A stretch of 64,000 nucleotides of DNA from Gigaspora margarita (lineage: Eukaryota; Glomeromycota; Glomeromycetes; Diversisporales; Gigasporaceae), in contig WTPW01000334.1 of the NCBI GenBank assembly GCA_009809945.1, positions 39,422-103,421 of the forward strand, given 5' to 3'. This document shows positions 33,431 to 46,439 of this stretch, piece by piece. Under the pieces are notes generated by a model. It saw only the letters and a list, made by a program, of their open reading frames with translations. It was not told the DNA's origin and made no database searches. How positions within the stretch are numbered: position 1 is the stretch's first letter; each line of letters begins with the position of its first letter. Both the position numbers and the translations under genes were made by a program.

Positions 33431-36400
33431 TAGTCATCAAAGAATGTAGATCAGTCCGAAATTTGGATGTCAATCTTTGGTCACGTGGAATAGTTTTTAT
33501 TGGCTAATATTGTAATAAGCTTTATCTATTATACTAGAGAATAAACGATTTTTACCAACTTTTTAAAATTATAAAAGCAATAATATCTTTGCAGATATCT
33601 TTATTGTTTAATACAAAAATAGTAAAACAAAAAAAAAACTAATAATAACTATATAATATTTGAAACTAAATAAAATGATTCAACCAGCATATCAGCGATC
33701 AACCTTCTTTAATCACAATGAATACAGCAAAAAAGATTTTCTACTTTTTTTTATAAGTATTATAAGGCTTTGGTCCTATTCGAATTTATCTAATTCCTTA
33801 TAAATACTATCTGGGATTCTTATGTGAGTCTTATACTTTCTTACTGCATATTCCACTAGTTTTTCACTGAGGCCATTTCTATAAAGATCCATGTAATGCC
33901 AACATTTTCTAGAAAATTTTCTAATAGTTATTAGAGGTACCGATTCAAGACTTTCAGGCACAGTTTTTTGTAACCCCACCCATGAATAATCACAATTTTC
34001 ACGCGCATGCCTTTTGGCAGCCCCCCAATATCTCTCGATAAAGTTTAACTCATAGTGGAATTTGGGAAAAAAGATACATTTATGCCCTGCGTTTTCGATC
34101 AGTTCTTCAATTGCATTTTTTTGGGCAAGAAAATCAGGTTCCAGAGATAATACCCAACGTGCACAACAAGAAATTCTTGAAGTATCTTTAATCTTTTCTT
34201 TGCACTTTTTACAATCAAGAACTAAACCTTCAGGTGGCCATTTTTTTCGTTCTATTAGCACTTGTTTAATACCTTTAGGTTTGGCTCGAAGTTTTTCATC
34301 TAATTTTCCATAAAGTTCCTCATAAAGCTTTATATCTGAATCGGTTTCTGGGAACACCATTGATTATAATTGATGATTTTCTCCAAAAAAAGTATACGCA
34401 TAATTGGTTGCTTTCCGCCTGGGCCTAAATTCATCCTGCTTGTAATTAAAGCATTTTCACTAAAAGCACTATGATTGGAACTATTATCGAAAGCAAACAC
34501 AGCAATACAATCAGGATACAACATTTCGAAAATAGGAATAGCCTTGTATTGAATTTGTTCAAGAAGGTGTTTTGTCGTCCAGTAACCTTCTTGATTTACA
34601 CCAGGTATCAAGTAACACCATGCTTATTCAGGCATATCAGGGTATCTTTCTATATCAAATTGTTGTAAACATAAACGTCCATCGACCTCGGTAAGAAATT
34701 CACTAACCATGATCGACCTTCCATTTCCTTTTTTTTCGTAGTGGCATTTTCCCATCTTTAGTCCATATACCACGTTTTCCATCATTCGAATAAAATATAC
34801 ATTCATCATGTACTACAAGGATTCTTTCTTTCTCTCCTTGAAATAAATTGGGACGTACTCTTTCCATAAACTCTCCTTCATATTTTGACATATAATTTTC
34901 ATGTTCAAATATTTTTTCTAAAAACTCTTCTCTATATTTTAGAATGTCCTCTCTTTCATGACCATCATAATATATACTCTGATGGTGTCGTTGGAATGAA
35001 TAACCAAGAATTTTTATCCACCTTTCCGCAGTTTTTAAACTAACAGTTTTTTTTTTAATATTCCAATAATAGGAAACAACTCATTTTCGATAAATTTTTT
35101 AAATGTGGTAGGTGTAACTTTGAAATTCTGGCTTCTAATCCAAATATGACATTTGTCTTCAATATCTTCATTATCGATTATTCTAATTGTTTTTTGGTGT
35201 TTTCCATGTTTTTGTGGTGGAAGTTTATCATTAAGCAGCCAGTATTTTGTAAGATATCGAATTTTTCGCGCTCTCCACACACCACCATCAATAAATACCT
35301 TTTGTGCAACCTCTAAGCTAACCTTAATTTTGCCATATCCATTATTACTACTCAACAAACTAAGATATTCGAAAATGGCTCTTTTATCATTGTATTCTTT
35401 AACTGTTAATTTATTATGGTTTTGTTCTAACTGTAGTTTTAAATCATTTGCCTTTTTATTTATTTTATAGACATATGATTCTGATTCACTTTCTGAATCG
35501 CTTGAAGTGTTTTCTAATTCACAGGGCTCTAATTGTTGTGGATTTGTAAAGAAACTAGTAATTTTTTTGGTACCAATAGCTGCTTTAGTAAAGACACTAT
35601 TTGGCCCGTACTTATTATAATAAGTTGATTTTGGTACATTGCCTTTCATGTACGGACCCCGTTTTACTTTTTCTAATTGGTTGTCATTTTTTTACACTAA
35701 TTTGAGCTCTTTAAGTTTTTGGTATATTTTAATTTCAGTTTCAGTATTCTCGGTATCATCCCACCTACTATCTTCCTCGTCTCCCCACTCTAAATCGCTA
35801 ACATCTGATTCACTTTGCCTATCACTATTATATAACTTATCAAATTCATCTACCATGTCTTCTTGATCAGTTGAAATAATAGCGGTATGATTGATTTTTG
35901 TATGAAACTGTCCATTAGCACTTCTATACTGATTTTTAGATCTTCTTTTTCCTTTAGAAGGAAGTGGCATTTTTATTTTTATATATACGGTTAATGACTA
36001 TATGTGACTGCGGAATTAAAAGATTTTATTAAATGGTTTATAAGATTTTGAGTGTTTTATTAATGTAAGTGAATAGTATTTTTTGGTAATGTGAAAAGAT
36101 GTATTTTATTAAACGTATGTTCTTTTATAAACATTTGAGGTGTATTTTTTCATAGAATTCAAGCAATAGCTTATTTGTTATTGCTTTGGACAGTACAATA
36201 GGTATTATTAATTCTATTTTTTTTTATTTTTCTCATGAATCGAATGCCAATTCTATTTTTATATTCTTTAACATGGTCTTATTCGGGACTTATCAACTTT
36301 ACCATTACGCCACTATGAGCCTTATTTTCATTAATTTATTCAAAATTCTTAATTACTTTACTTATTAGGTTAGCACCTTGAATTGCATTAGAAATTATAT

Positions 36401-37339
36401 TCTGCTCACAAAATTATGTGAAATCTTGATCTTTGAATCAAATTTACCAATTAAAATATCTTATTGAATAAGATTTTTAAGAAAGTCTTAGAAATTTTAA
36501 ATTTTCTCAATTAATTATGTAGAGGCTACTAATAGGGTGTTCACATATCTTGCCAGTAAATGCACGATAAGTATTTTTAATTTTATTTAAATTTGGCATT
36601 GCTATTTTTATTTTGTAATATTAGTTGGATCGTATCNATTTAATCTGCTGATAATAAAAACTGGTTGAATAAATAGAGATCGAACAAACAGGTTCTTATC
36701 TAAAAACAAATCACACGCTTTTGCTTTTTCGACTAATGGACTTTCATATATCGGCGCCTTGAAAGAAGATGAAAACTTTTTTTGTCCTGAGCGGCACCAC
36801 GATAAATGAGTANTGCAGTTTAGCTTTTGGCACTACATAATTATTCGCGATGTATGTTTTATGAAGGGTTTNAGGTTTAATGATAATTGATATTAAGAAN
36901 AGTATAATAATTAATGATCNGGATTATTATGTTAACTCCNTCGTTTCTTCTCTTTATTAAAATATTCCTCTCTTTACCCGATTTGGATAGAATACATTAA
37001 TTTAATTATTACGATATTCATGGCACGATTTTGATGCAATAATTACATATTAACAAAAATTTATGCAAGCATCAGAAAATTTTTGCATGTCACGTGATTT
37101 ATCTGTTTGCTGATTGGATAAAAGTATGATGATCGATGTCTGAAATCTTAAGATTATTAATAAAAATTCCTAATGTTTAGTCGTAATACTTTGTGAAAAT
37201 AAAAATCAATCAGAAAAAATAAACTGTAAATCTGATAGAGAAGCATCAAATCTATTATTTTTATAGTTTAAATTTTTAATTTTGTTTTAACAAAAAGTCT
37301 AGTTGTTGTTTGAAGTTGTATAAATTTGTTTGATGACTA
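33431..37339 (-). mobile_element. DDE DNA transposon inserted in the Polinton polymerase
   Basis: Short inverted ends TAGTCATCAAA / TTTGATGACTA flanked by TA (33429-33430 and 37340-37341), 3,909 bp. It contains one minus-strand transposase. The polymerase N-terminal frames resume after 37340. The inverted match is short (11 bp, or 14 counting the flanking CTA/TAG), so the ends are probable rather than certain. Confidence 0.65.
33776..35970 (-). pseudogene. DDE-type transposase
   Basis: Frames in order (35970-35692, 35649-35035, 34891-34703, 34809-34330, 34360-33776) form one protein broken by a few frameshifts and stops. The N-terminus is Lys/Ser-rich with an acidic segment, then a KRGPYMKGNVPKSTYY motif. 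The catalytic domain has ILVVHDECIFYSNDGKRG (first Asp), AVFAFDNSSNHSAF (second Asp) and FHYELNFIERYWGAAKRHAR (Glu). The ELNFIE-x-x-WG signature is that of IS630/Tc1-like DDE_3 superfamily enzymes widespread in fungi. It catalyses cut-and-paste transposition of the surrounding element. Exact family unassigned. Confidence 0.8.
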
Positions 37340-37664
37340 TAGATGACATGAACCATAAAGACATTGAGGAAATGTTAAAAGCAGATCAAATTGGCGATTA
37401 GTTCGAATAGAAAAATTATATATTGAGGCTTATACTTATCGAAGAACAATTGGTAGATCATATATCTTAACTCCTAAGAAGCTTGCCAATACTAAATGCA
37501 CCATCAATCCAGATAACTTTCAAACAGTGATGACATGTGTTTAAAATATGCTTTAGGTGCATATTTTGCAAGCAATAGAGGTATAACAAAAAATTTACAA
37601 CGTCTTTCTGTCCTTCAACCATATCTGGATATAGTCAATTTAGATAGAATCCCGATGCCTACAC

Positions 37665-37842
37665 AGGACCCCAAAATATACATAGATAGGTCAGGTATGA
37701 GTTTGCTTATTTTTGAGGTTTTTTATTCAGATCTTTTCTATTTATAGTAATTTTTTGCTTATTTTTAGTTTTTTCTGCAGATCTTTTCTTTTTTAATAAC
37801 CCTATAATTAACCTGACCTATCTATATATATTTCGGGGTCCT
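37665..37842. mobile_element. 178-bp MULE-like MITE
   Basis: Inverted ends AGGACCCCAAAATATAC / TATATTTCGGGGTCCT, extending through ATAGATAGGTCAGGT/ACCTGACCTATCTAT. It is flanked by GCCTACAC (37657-37664 and 37843-37850). It shares the AGGACCCC terminus and TSD length with copies A, B and C but has a different interior. Confidence 0.85.
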
Positions 37843-40800
37843 GCCTACACCAATTTGCTCACGTAGATTCAATAAGATTGAGGAGATAAATCCTGATATT
37901 TCTATTAATATTTGGAAATAGAAAGAGGAAACAGCTACTTCCAAACCAGCAATAGCTAGCAAGAACTATAATAGACAACATATTATATATCTCATGGCTC
38001 TTACAGATATTACTATATCTAAAGACCGTAAGAATAAGTATGGGCAAAAGAACCATTTTCTTTGGATCAAAAACTCAGATGGATTAGTATTTAAGGATAA
38101 TAGTAAACATATTAAAAAGCATCTTTGTAATTGATGCTTTCATAGCTTCCAGTCAGAAAAGTCTCTAGTTTATCACCAAGAACATTGTTTTGGATTAGGA
38201 AAAGCAACCCAAAGAGTCAAATTACCTACCAAGGATGTCAATGACTTTGAGAAGTTTAAGAACTATGGATGAATGATCAATGCTCCATGTGTTATTATAG
38301 CTGATTTTGAAGCAAATAATAAAAAATATGATTATTCTGTAGATATAATGAAACCAGTATCTGAATATAGTAGGAAAATGCATAAGATTGCAGAGCAAAA
38401 GGCCAATAGCTTTTGTTATCTAGTTCACTGGATCAATACTAGAGAGGTATGGGGCCCATTCCTATAAAGAGGAGAAAATGCTACTCAGGAGTTTGTCAAA
38501 AGAATTGATAAGGAATTGGTCAAAATTAATAAAGTCTTAGCTATAAAACATGATTGAATTGAGACTGGCAAAGACAAAAAGAAATTCAATGAAGCAGATA
38601 GTTGTTGGATATGTAAAGAAAAATTCATTATAGATGAAGATAAAGTCAAATGTTTAGAAAATAAGGCATCATGGCTTAATAATAAGCTAAAAAATACCGC
38701 AAAGAATGCAAAAGATTATAAGACCTTAACAAAACAAATTAACAAGATAACTAAAGATATTAATCAAGCAAAGTCTATGGACATAAAGGTTTAGGATCAC
38801 TGTCATATTACAGGTGAGTTCCGAGGAGCTGCTCACAATGCCTGCAATCTCAATCTTCAAATTGAACCCTGGAAGACGCCAATTCCAGTTATCTTTCATA
38901 ACTTCTGAGGTTATGATTCTCACTTGGTTTGCAAATCTGTTGAAAAATCAGTTAATGCACACCAGATCAAGGTTGTAGCTGAGACATTTGAGAGATACAA
39001 GACTATGAAAGTAGGTCAGCTATATATATAGATAGTAAGCTATTTATGAATAATAGCTTGGCAAATCTTACAAAAAATTTGGGTACCAACCACTCTATCA
39101 CAAGCCAGCATTTTAAAGACTATTCTTTAGATCAAATTTTACTAGCAAGTCATAAAGGAGTTAATCCTTATAAGTATATCGATTCATATGATAGATTTAA
39201 GGATAAAGAACTTCTGCTAATTCATGAATTTAGTACACATCTTCATGGCAAAATTAGCCAAAAAAGATTATGAGCATGCCCAAAAAGTATGGAAAACTTT
39301 TGACTGCAAGAATCTAGGTGAGTACTATGACCTTGATCTTAAAATTGATGTACTCAGTCTTGCAGATATTTGGACCCAATTCCAAATGACATGTATGCAG
39401 TATTATGAGCTTGATCCTAGTCATTATGTTTCAGCACCTGCATTAGCTTGGGATGCTATGCTTAAAATGACAGGTGTTAAAATTGAGCTCTTTACAGATA
39501 TGTCTATGCATGATTTTATAGAAGATGCTAAGCGTGGGGGTATAGCTATGGCTAGTCATCGATATTTCAAAGCCAACAATCCAAAAATAGACAAGACATT
39601 TGATCCATCTAAACCCACAACATGGATAAACTATGTTGATGCAAATAATCTTTACAGCTAGGCTATGAGTCAGTATTTGCCTATTGGAAATTATAAATAG
39701 GAGGTAAGGCATAAATATCTTGAGGATAATCCAAATGAGCAAAAGAAATATCTTGAAAAATTTCTTAATACTAAAGCAGATACTAAATGAGGATATTTTC
39801 CAAAGATTAATGCACATTTTTCTCTAAAAACTCATAATTATTTGCATGATTTACCTCTAGCTATAGAGACTATAGCTGTAAGTAAAATTATGTTATGCCC
39901 TTATACTACAGAGCTTGTAGATAAATTAGATGGTGGACGTTTCTCAGCTACAAAAAAGTTAGTACCTCATCTTGGTTCACGAAAAATATGTTATTCACTA
40001 CCAAGAGCTTCAATATTATATAAAATTAGATATGATAATAGATGAAGTAATAGAAATTCTATCTTTTGACCAAACTAACTGGGTTGCACCCTATATTGCT
40101 TTTAATACTGAAAAGTGACAAGGGCTAAGAATGCTTTTGAAAAAGATTTCTTTAAGCTTATGAACAATTCAGTTTATGGCAAGACTATGGAAAATGTTCA
40201 TAAGTATCAAGATGTCAAGCTCATAGCTATAAATAATGAGCAAGATGAAAAGAAGTTTATTAAACAAATTCGCAAACCCTCATTTAAGTATGGTTGACAA
40301 CTTGGAAATACTTTAATAGGAGCACATATGGGAAAGGCTAGTGTGACTCTTAACAAGCCTATTATTGTTGGAGCATCAGTTCTTGGCCTTAGCAAACTTT
40401 TAATGTATCGCTTCTAGTATGGGTATGTAAAAGAAAGATATGGTGATAAAGCCCAGCTTGGATATATGGATACAGACTCATTCATATTTATAGTTGAAAC
40501 TGAGGATATCTATAAGGACATGGCTGAGCGACCTGATCTTTTCGATCTTAATGACTCAAAAACTATAGGTCTTTTCAAGAATGAGACTCCAGATAGTGTA
40601 ATTGCAGAATCTATAAATATTTGAGCCAAGTCTTATCACTATATTTTGGCAGATAAGTCTACAAAGTCTAAGCATAAGGGAGTTAGCAAAAAGAGTATAA
40701 ATGAAATGGCTACAAACTTATATATGCCAACTTTAAAAGGGTCCTTGCTAGATGATCCAATAGATATATCATTATTATCAGAGGAAGAAGTCAAAAATTT

Positions 40801-41524
40801 GGCTATGCGAACTGAGGCTGATCCTATGACTCTAGTTTATTGAGACTGTCTCTTTGGTAATGAAGTATTCCATGCCAAAAATATAGGTATTCGATCAAAA
40901 GACCATATATTATCTTTGGTCGAATCAGAAAAGAAGGCTCTTTGCCCTATAGATACTAAGCATTAGATATTATCTGATAAAATAACTAGTTTGCCATATT
41001 ATCATTGGCGTATACAAGCATATAAAAATTTTATATCAAATGGAAATATCTCCAGAGTTGGCTGAAGAACGAGCTTTAAGAGTTAAGCTCTCAAAGAAGT
41101 ATCAAAATGAATGTGTATCTCACATATCTATTGAGAAGCAATGACTCTTCGAGACTAGAATACCTACATAAGCTAAACTAGTGATAGATAGGATGCAAAG
41201 TATCCCTGCTTCAAAGAGTAATAAATTATATAGTTAATATTTTTTCAAATATAAATATTAATTATTATTAATTAGAGATAGTAGTACATGATCCACAGGT
41301 CACAATATCATGTGACTACTGCGCCATATAAGAGTTATAAAATTATTTTTTTTGTGTAATTTCATGGCTTTTCACGAAAGTTGTTTTATAGTTATTTTAT
41401 AGAATAAATTAAAATCATCAAATTATTTTTTTATGTAATTACATAACTTTTCATAAAAATTATTCAAATCTTCTTACCCAACTACAACTTTCATTAATAA
41501 AAGCTGGATAGATTCACTTGCAAA

Positions 41525-42141
41525 TCGAAAAAAATCTATTATCAGAAAGTGAAGCAAGTAGTATTAGCCCTATTATAGAGGCATTTTTAAAACATGAAGT
41601 TGATAGATACTAAAGAAATAAAAAATCTCGATATAATCCTATTCAGGATGTCTGCTCTACAAAAGAAGCACCAGTTTCAAGACCTGAAGAAATACCTAAT
41701 AGCTTGCTTTGCAGGCCCCATAAGGGAGATTCGAAGGATCCTACTAATATCCCAGTAATTAAGACCCAAAGGGAAATCGAAGATGAGTCAGAGACTCGAA
41801 GCTCAGCTTTCTCAGCACTACATGCTATCATTGCTCCACAGGCCCAAAGGGGCAACCCTAAAGGGTCATACTCTGAAGAAGAGGTTAATGCTAGAATCAA
41901 AGAAACTAAAGATAATTTATGTCAAGAATTTATTAAATCTACTGAGGAAACTTTAAAAACTATTAAGCAACAGAAAGATATAGAATGCAATCAAATTAAG
42001 ATAGATATGGCCAATTGGAGTACAAAATTATTTGAACTTACATTAAAAAAAATTATTCGAGATGGTACTATATATAATCTTATTCATCAGTTAGAAGAAA
42101 AAGATAGTAAATCATATTCTAACAACGGAGTTAGTGCATAA
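41525..42141 (+). CDS. Small Polinton ORF of unknown function
   Basis: An acidic, Ser/Lys-rich, mostly helical protein, readable from about 41525 with one stop near 41613; from the Met at 41704 it is open for 145 codons. The C-terminal half is likely coiled coil (ARIKETKDNLCQEF, TEETLKTIKQQKDIE). Two segments, LCRPHKGDSKDP and QAQRGNPKGS, are encoded by GC-rich palindromic inserts related to the hairpin family described for this element. It converges tail to tail with the Gag-protease ORF. I recognise no family. Confidence 0.5.
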
Positions 42142-42216
42142 GCACATATATTCTGGAAAAAGTGATTTATACATTTCTCCTATATAGAAATATCTCGAAC
42201 TTGTGATTTAGATTGT

Positions 42217-42239
42217 GAAGCAATGACCCTTTAGGTCTT
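42217..42239. repeat. Hairpin palindrome, degenerate copy
   Basis: GAAGCAATGACCCTTTAGGTCTT, just downstream of the Gag-protease stop. A related hairpin of the GAAGCAATGACCCTTCGGGTCT family. Confidence 0.7.
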
Positions 42240-42478
42240 AATTATTTTTTTTTTATTGCAGAGCATTGGCTTTTCGAGTCTAGACCCAGGTCAGACACAA
42301 AGTATCCTGCTTCGCAGTGATTCGGAGAAGAGATAAAGTCTTGAATCTCTGATACATCATCTAATGACTTGGTTTGCAAGAAATCATTCTCACTAGATAG
42401 ACTAAAATCTGGGCTAAAACCTGCAGGAGCATGCCATTCCTCTAATAATGTATTGTTATCTTTACTAGATGGACTATT

Positions 42479-42502
42479 GCAAAGCAATGACCCTTCGGGT
42501 CT
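42479..42502. repeat. Hairpin palindrome in the protease ORF
   Basis: Contains AAGCAATGACCCTTCGGGTCT, with stem GACCC/GGGTC around TTC. In the minus-strand protease frame it reads SRPEGSLLC. Confidence 0.8.
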
Positions 42503-43375
42503 AGAAGAATCAGTAGATACTTGAACTGAATCTTGCTTGTAAAAAGTTAGATTGATTTCTGGTTTAAATATCTCTTTCTGAGACTTATGTACTGAAAGAG
42601 GTATAGTAATTACTTTACCTTTATGTATTAGCTTGAATTCATGCTTGACAATAGGCTCCCATCCAGCACGATCAAGCAAAGGAGTGCCTAATAATATCCA
42701 AGGTTTATCATCATCCATTACTGAAAAGTCTTCCATAATTGTACAACTATTATCTCCATAGCCAAAAGTAATTGGTAAATTATAACAAGTTCTAATGGAT
42801 TCTAAAGAATTATTATGCCATTTTACAGAAGGTTTTTTATTTTTGTCAATATTCATTCCTAATAGTTTTGCAAGACCTTTTGATTTAAGAGAGCAGTTTG
42901 CTCCACTATCTATTAATGCACTAGGTACTTGAATGTTTTTTCCTAATGGTGAAGTAATTTGGCAAGTAATAGTTGCAACATCATTAGGAATAATTTTACG
43001 AATAAAATTAATTTCTATAGGATTTGGCCATGAAATTTCTGCTTCTGGTTGCATCTCTTCTGGGGCCTTTTGGGATAATTTATTTGCTTGCTGGGCAGCA
43101 ATTCGAATTAGATCAGATATTGGTTGTAAAATATGAGAGAATACTATAGTAATCTCATTCCAAAACTTTTCTTGTTTCTTGTCTGAGAAATTTGAAGTAA
43201 AATGATTTAGAATAGGATCTTTTAGTGCAATGAATTCGGCATTAATCATATTATATCCATTAATAGATACTTCTTTAGGTTGTATACGAGTAAATGAATC
43301 AACCATTGATCATAAAATAGCGAAAAATGCATTTAGGGTAATATTATTTGTAGGAATTTTAAGTAACCTAGTATT

Positions 43376-43401
43376 GCGAAGCAATGACCCTTCGGGTCTA
43401 T
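43376..43401. repeat. Hairpin palindrome in the Gag-like ORF
   Basis: GAAGCAATGACCCTTCGGGTCT again, preceded by GC. It is read in frame as DRPEGSLLRN. Confidence 0.8.
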
Positions 43402-44257
43402 CTTTACTGCTTTTTTTATCAGAAGAGGCACTAGATTTTTTGCTAGAAGCTTTTGGTCTGGCACTTTTGTGCTTCTTTGATCTCTTGGTATCAGAATAAG
43501 TTTTTTTTTTTTTGACATTGACTTCATATTCTTCTAAAGAGGCATAGTCTCGAGTCTTCGACTCATCACTTTCTGAATTACTAGATTCACTGGTCTCAGA
43601 GGAACTAGATCCTAATTCATTCCATGAACATGCCAAGGTATTAGTTTCAAGTTCATTTTCACTAGATGTCGTACTATTTTTACTATCGCTAGAGTCTGAA
43701 GATAATTTATCTGAAATTATATGGGCATTAATATGTTTTAATTGCCCTGATTTCTTTTTTTTGGTTTTAGATTTTAATTTTGATTAAGTTTTGAGATGAG
43801 AAAATTTAGGCTTGCTAGAATTCTTTTCACTATCGCTAGAGTTTGAAGATTTTAATTTTGATTTAGTCTTGCGACGAGAAGATTTAGGCTTGCTAGAATT
43901 CTTTTTTATAGCTTTTTCTATTTTAGTCTGATTGATATGAAGGTCTTCTAATTGTCTACACATATCCTCTATGGGATCACTATCTGTAACTTCAACTTTC
44001 TTTATTACTGGGTTTGGGGGTAAATTGGGTTTGGAAACAGGAACAAATTCTGGAATCTCTCCAGCAAGTCGTTGTATAAATCTACCCATATTTGTATCTT
44101 GTATAATTTGAGAGGTTCCTGGTAGTTGTGGCCTATAGTATAATTGAGATGGTTGTGAAGAAATTGGTTGAGATGGTACAAAGTGCTAAGTCATCATCTC
44201 TTGGTTAGATGGCATCATAGATTTTATCAAGTTTTTGATTTCAGTTTTGGTCATACC

Positions 44258-44280
44258 AAGACCTGAAGGGTCATTGTCTT
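44258..44280. repeat. Hairpin palindrome, opposite orientation
   Basis: AAGACCTGAAGGGTCATTGTCTT, the inverse orientation of the same family, here encoding NDPSGLG in the Gag-like frame. Confidence 0.75.
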
Positions 44281-44784
44281 TTCTGTGAGATTTATCTGAG
44301 CCTGGATATAAATATGCTCCAGATAATTGCTCTGTTTTATATCTTTTGATTTCTTCAAGTTCTGTAAGCAATTCAGATACAGGCCTGTTAATTCCAATGC
44401 GTCAAATTTCTAATTGATTATTAGGAGAGATACCATGAATAAATTGTAATCGAATTTGTTGTTCATCAATACCGGCAAGCCTAGCAAGTTTACATAACTT
44501 AGAATAAAATCAACCTACAGGATCACTGCCTTGGACCATTGAACCAAAGAGCATTTGCTGTTTTTCTGCAGTGACTATAGGATAGTTAGTTTTTTTTTTT
44601 TTTTAAGCCAGTATATTGCCTGGCCAAGATGAATTCCATCTGCTAATATAGTTTGTTCTGCATTAGCATTTGGTGCATTGGGTAATCTATCTGTTGGGCG
44701 CCCATTAGCAAAAGACCAGTCTTCATCAAATACTGTATGAGCTAGAATAACAATATTTCCTGCCTGGCCCATGGCTAGTGATGC

Positions 44785-45015
44785 CACCGAAATTGATTTT
44801 TGAAAAAGGCCTATTTCGTCTTCATTAGAGAAAATTAAAATTTTTTATAAGAAAGAGCAAATAAAATTTATATAGATATGTTCCTTATAATTTCGTCTAT
44901 TCAAAAAAAGTATCAAATAATTTCGTCTTTCAAGTAAAATAGGTCAAAAACAATTTCGTCTTCAAATTTTAAATTTGGGTCTTCAAACCCGAAATGCTTT
45001 CATCCTCATGTATAC
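44785..45015. mobile_element. Short insertion with repeated ATTTCGTCTT motif
   Basis: It interrupts the Gag-like frame between ANLKHGAV and VASLAMGQAG. It contains AATTTCGTC(T/A) four times plus TATTTCGTCTTC. Its ends are GGTGCC/GGCACC-like. No duplication is certain. Confidence 0.45.
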
Positions 45016-46439
45016 CCACGGCACCATGTTTTAAATTCGCTCCAAGTTGTACTACTGTTCGTCTCTAGGTCACACCTAAATTGGCTTGGCTGGTATTATC
45101 TAATAAATTTCTCAATTCCCAATTCTTTCTTCGAAGAGATCTTTCATACCAATCTTTGGCATCACTCTTTGGACATGTTTCAAATAGACCATGTGCTCAT
45201 ATTCTGTGAGCATGTCCAGCTAATACATTAATTCCTACAGCCACAAGATATGAGCGAAAAGAATCAATAAATTCTTCTGGATTCTTATCGGGATAACCAT
45301 AAAAATTTGGAGGTGGATATCCTGCCATTCCTCTATATTGGTTATTTATAGGTTGATTATTCTGAAGTGCAAAAATTTGCTGATTTAAATTATTAATTAA
45401 TTGTTCTGAATTTCGTGCTCAAGTTTTCCACTTACCTACTTGTTGTCCAGTTGAACATCAACAAGTAATAAATCATTTTCTAGAGTCTTGCATTTATTTT
45501 TCCATTTGATGTACTGATTTTTTGTAAGATTTAAGAAGTGTGTAGTAATTGTCCATCTGTCTTACATTTTTGTAATTGCTATTGGGTTCATCTATTTTTG
45601 AATTTTAATGCAAATCTTTTTAGAAGCGATTCTAATATTTGCTTTTTTTGCATACGAATTGTAATTCGACCATCAAGCTCTTGAGATTTAAATATATTAT
45701 GTTGTGTTCTGTGAGCCTCATAAGCCTGATAAAAAAGGCCATAGTCATTTTGGAGTATAGCTAACTGGGTTTGTGAGTCAGCTAACTGGGTTTGTGAATC
45801 AGCTTACTGGGTTTGCAAATCTGTATTTGGTTTTCTGCATTAATTGCACGTGTATTTGCTCTTGGATATATTTCTAGCACCAATCTTTCAAAACTATTGC
45901 CAGCATCTGAAATTATATTAAGATAATCTACAATACCATTTATTGTAGGTGCTATTGTTATTGGGCTTTGAAAATACTGTCTAATATTATTAATCTCTCA
46001 CTGAATTCTATTATTTTGGATCATGGCTTAATTTTCAGGTAGAGATAATCTAGGTGATCCTGGTTGTTGTGCCACATATATAGTATCATTAGATTTTTAT
46101 TTCTAAGAAATGATCCTTTGGATCTATACAAAACAAGTATTTTTTCATTAAGCTTGTCTATTTCATTCTGAAAAAATGCTAACTACTTTTCTAAATAATC
46201 TATATAATTCTCTTGGTTTATAGAATTTTGAAAAGTCTTTTCTAACTGTTCTTTAAGATTAGATATTTCTAATCGCAATGGGTCTAGATCCTCATCTCGA
46301 ATTAAGATTTCTTTTTCGAAATATTTAATATAATCTTCTTTTAAAACTAGATCCTGCTGTAATTTGCAGACTTGATCTTGTATTGTTAATAAATCTCTTT
46401 TAAATTGTTTAATTCTACTAGATGATTATATTTTCTAGC

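Larger units (their letters stand above)
32590..41240 (+). pseudogene. Protein-primed family B DNA polymerase of the Polinton
   Basis: A type 2 family B polymerase split by a 3.9-kb DDE transposon (33431-37339) and a 178-bp MITE (37665-37842). Motifs in order: an N-terminal part of unknown fold (32590-33428); a Cys-His segment CFHSFQSEKSLVYH (about 38138); Exo I VIIADFEA (38291-38314); an EndoVII-like finger (CWICKEKF...[18 protein letters not shown], 38600-38850); Exo II HNFxGYDSH (about 38899); motif A YVDANNLYS (39632-39658); motif B KLMNNSVYGK (about 40154); motif C YMDTDSF (about 40463). Conserved residues are mostly intact, but many TGA and TAG codons interrupt it, usually where Arg or Trp is expected. 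It would replicate the element DNA. Confidence 0.9.
42242..46024 (-). pseudogene. Gag-like polyprotein ending in a retropepsin
   Basis: From Met at 46024 the minus strand reads an N-terminal coiled-coil segment with a LADSQTQ heptad repeat (about 45760-45825). A retrotransposon Gag/capsid-like region follows (PPNFYGYPDKNPEEFIDSF, about 45310; FYSKLCKLARLAG...IRLQFIHGISPNNQLEI, about 44520-44410). Next are a Ser/Lys-rich linker and an intact 354-codon ORF (43306-42242) with the aspartic protease signature ALIDSGANCSL (Asp codon 42908-42910) and WILLGTPLLDRAGW. No reverse transcriptase follows. An insertion of about 230 bp sits at 44785-45015, and a few stops and shifts occur. In-frame palindromes encode RPEGSLL twice. 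Confidence 0.7.

Noticed and set aside
36186..36368. Small ORF in the DDE transposon left over as a gene
   Set aside because: Short, AT-rich, hydrophobic composition with no family and no support beyond being open.
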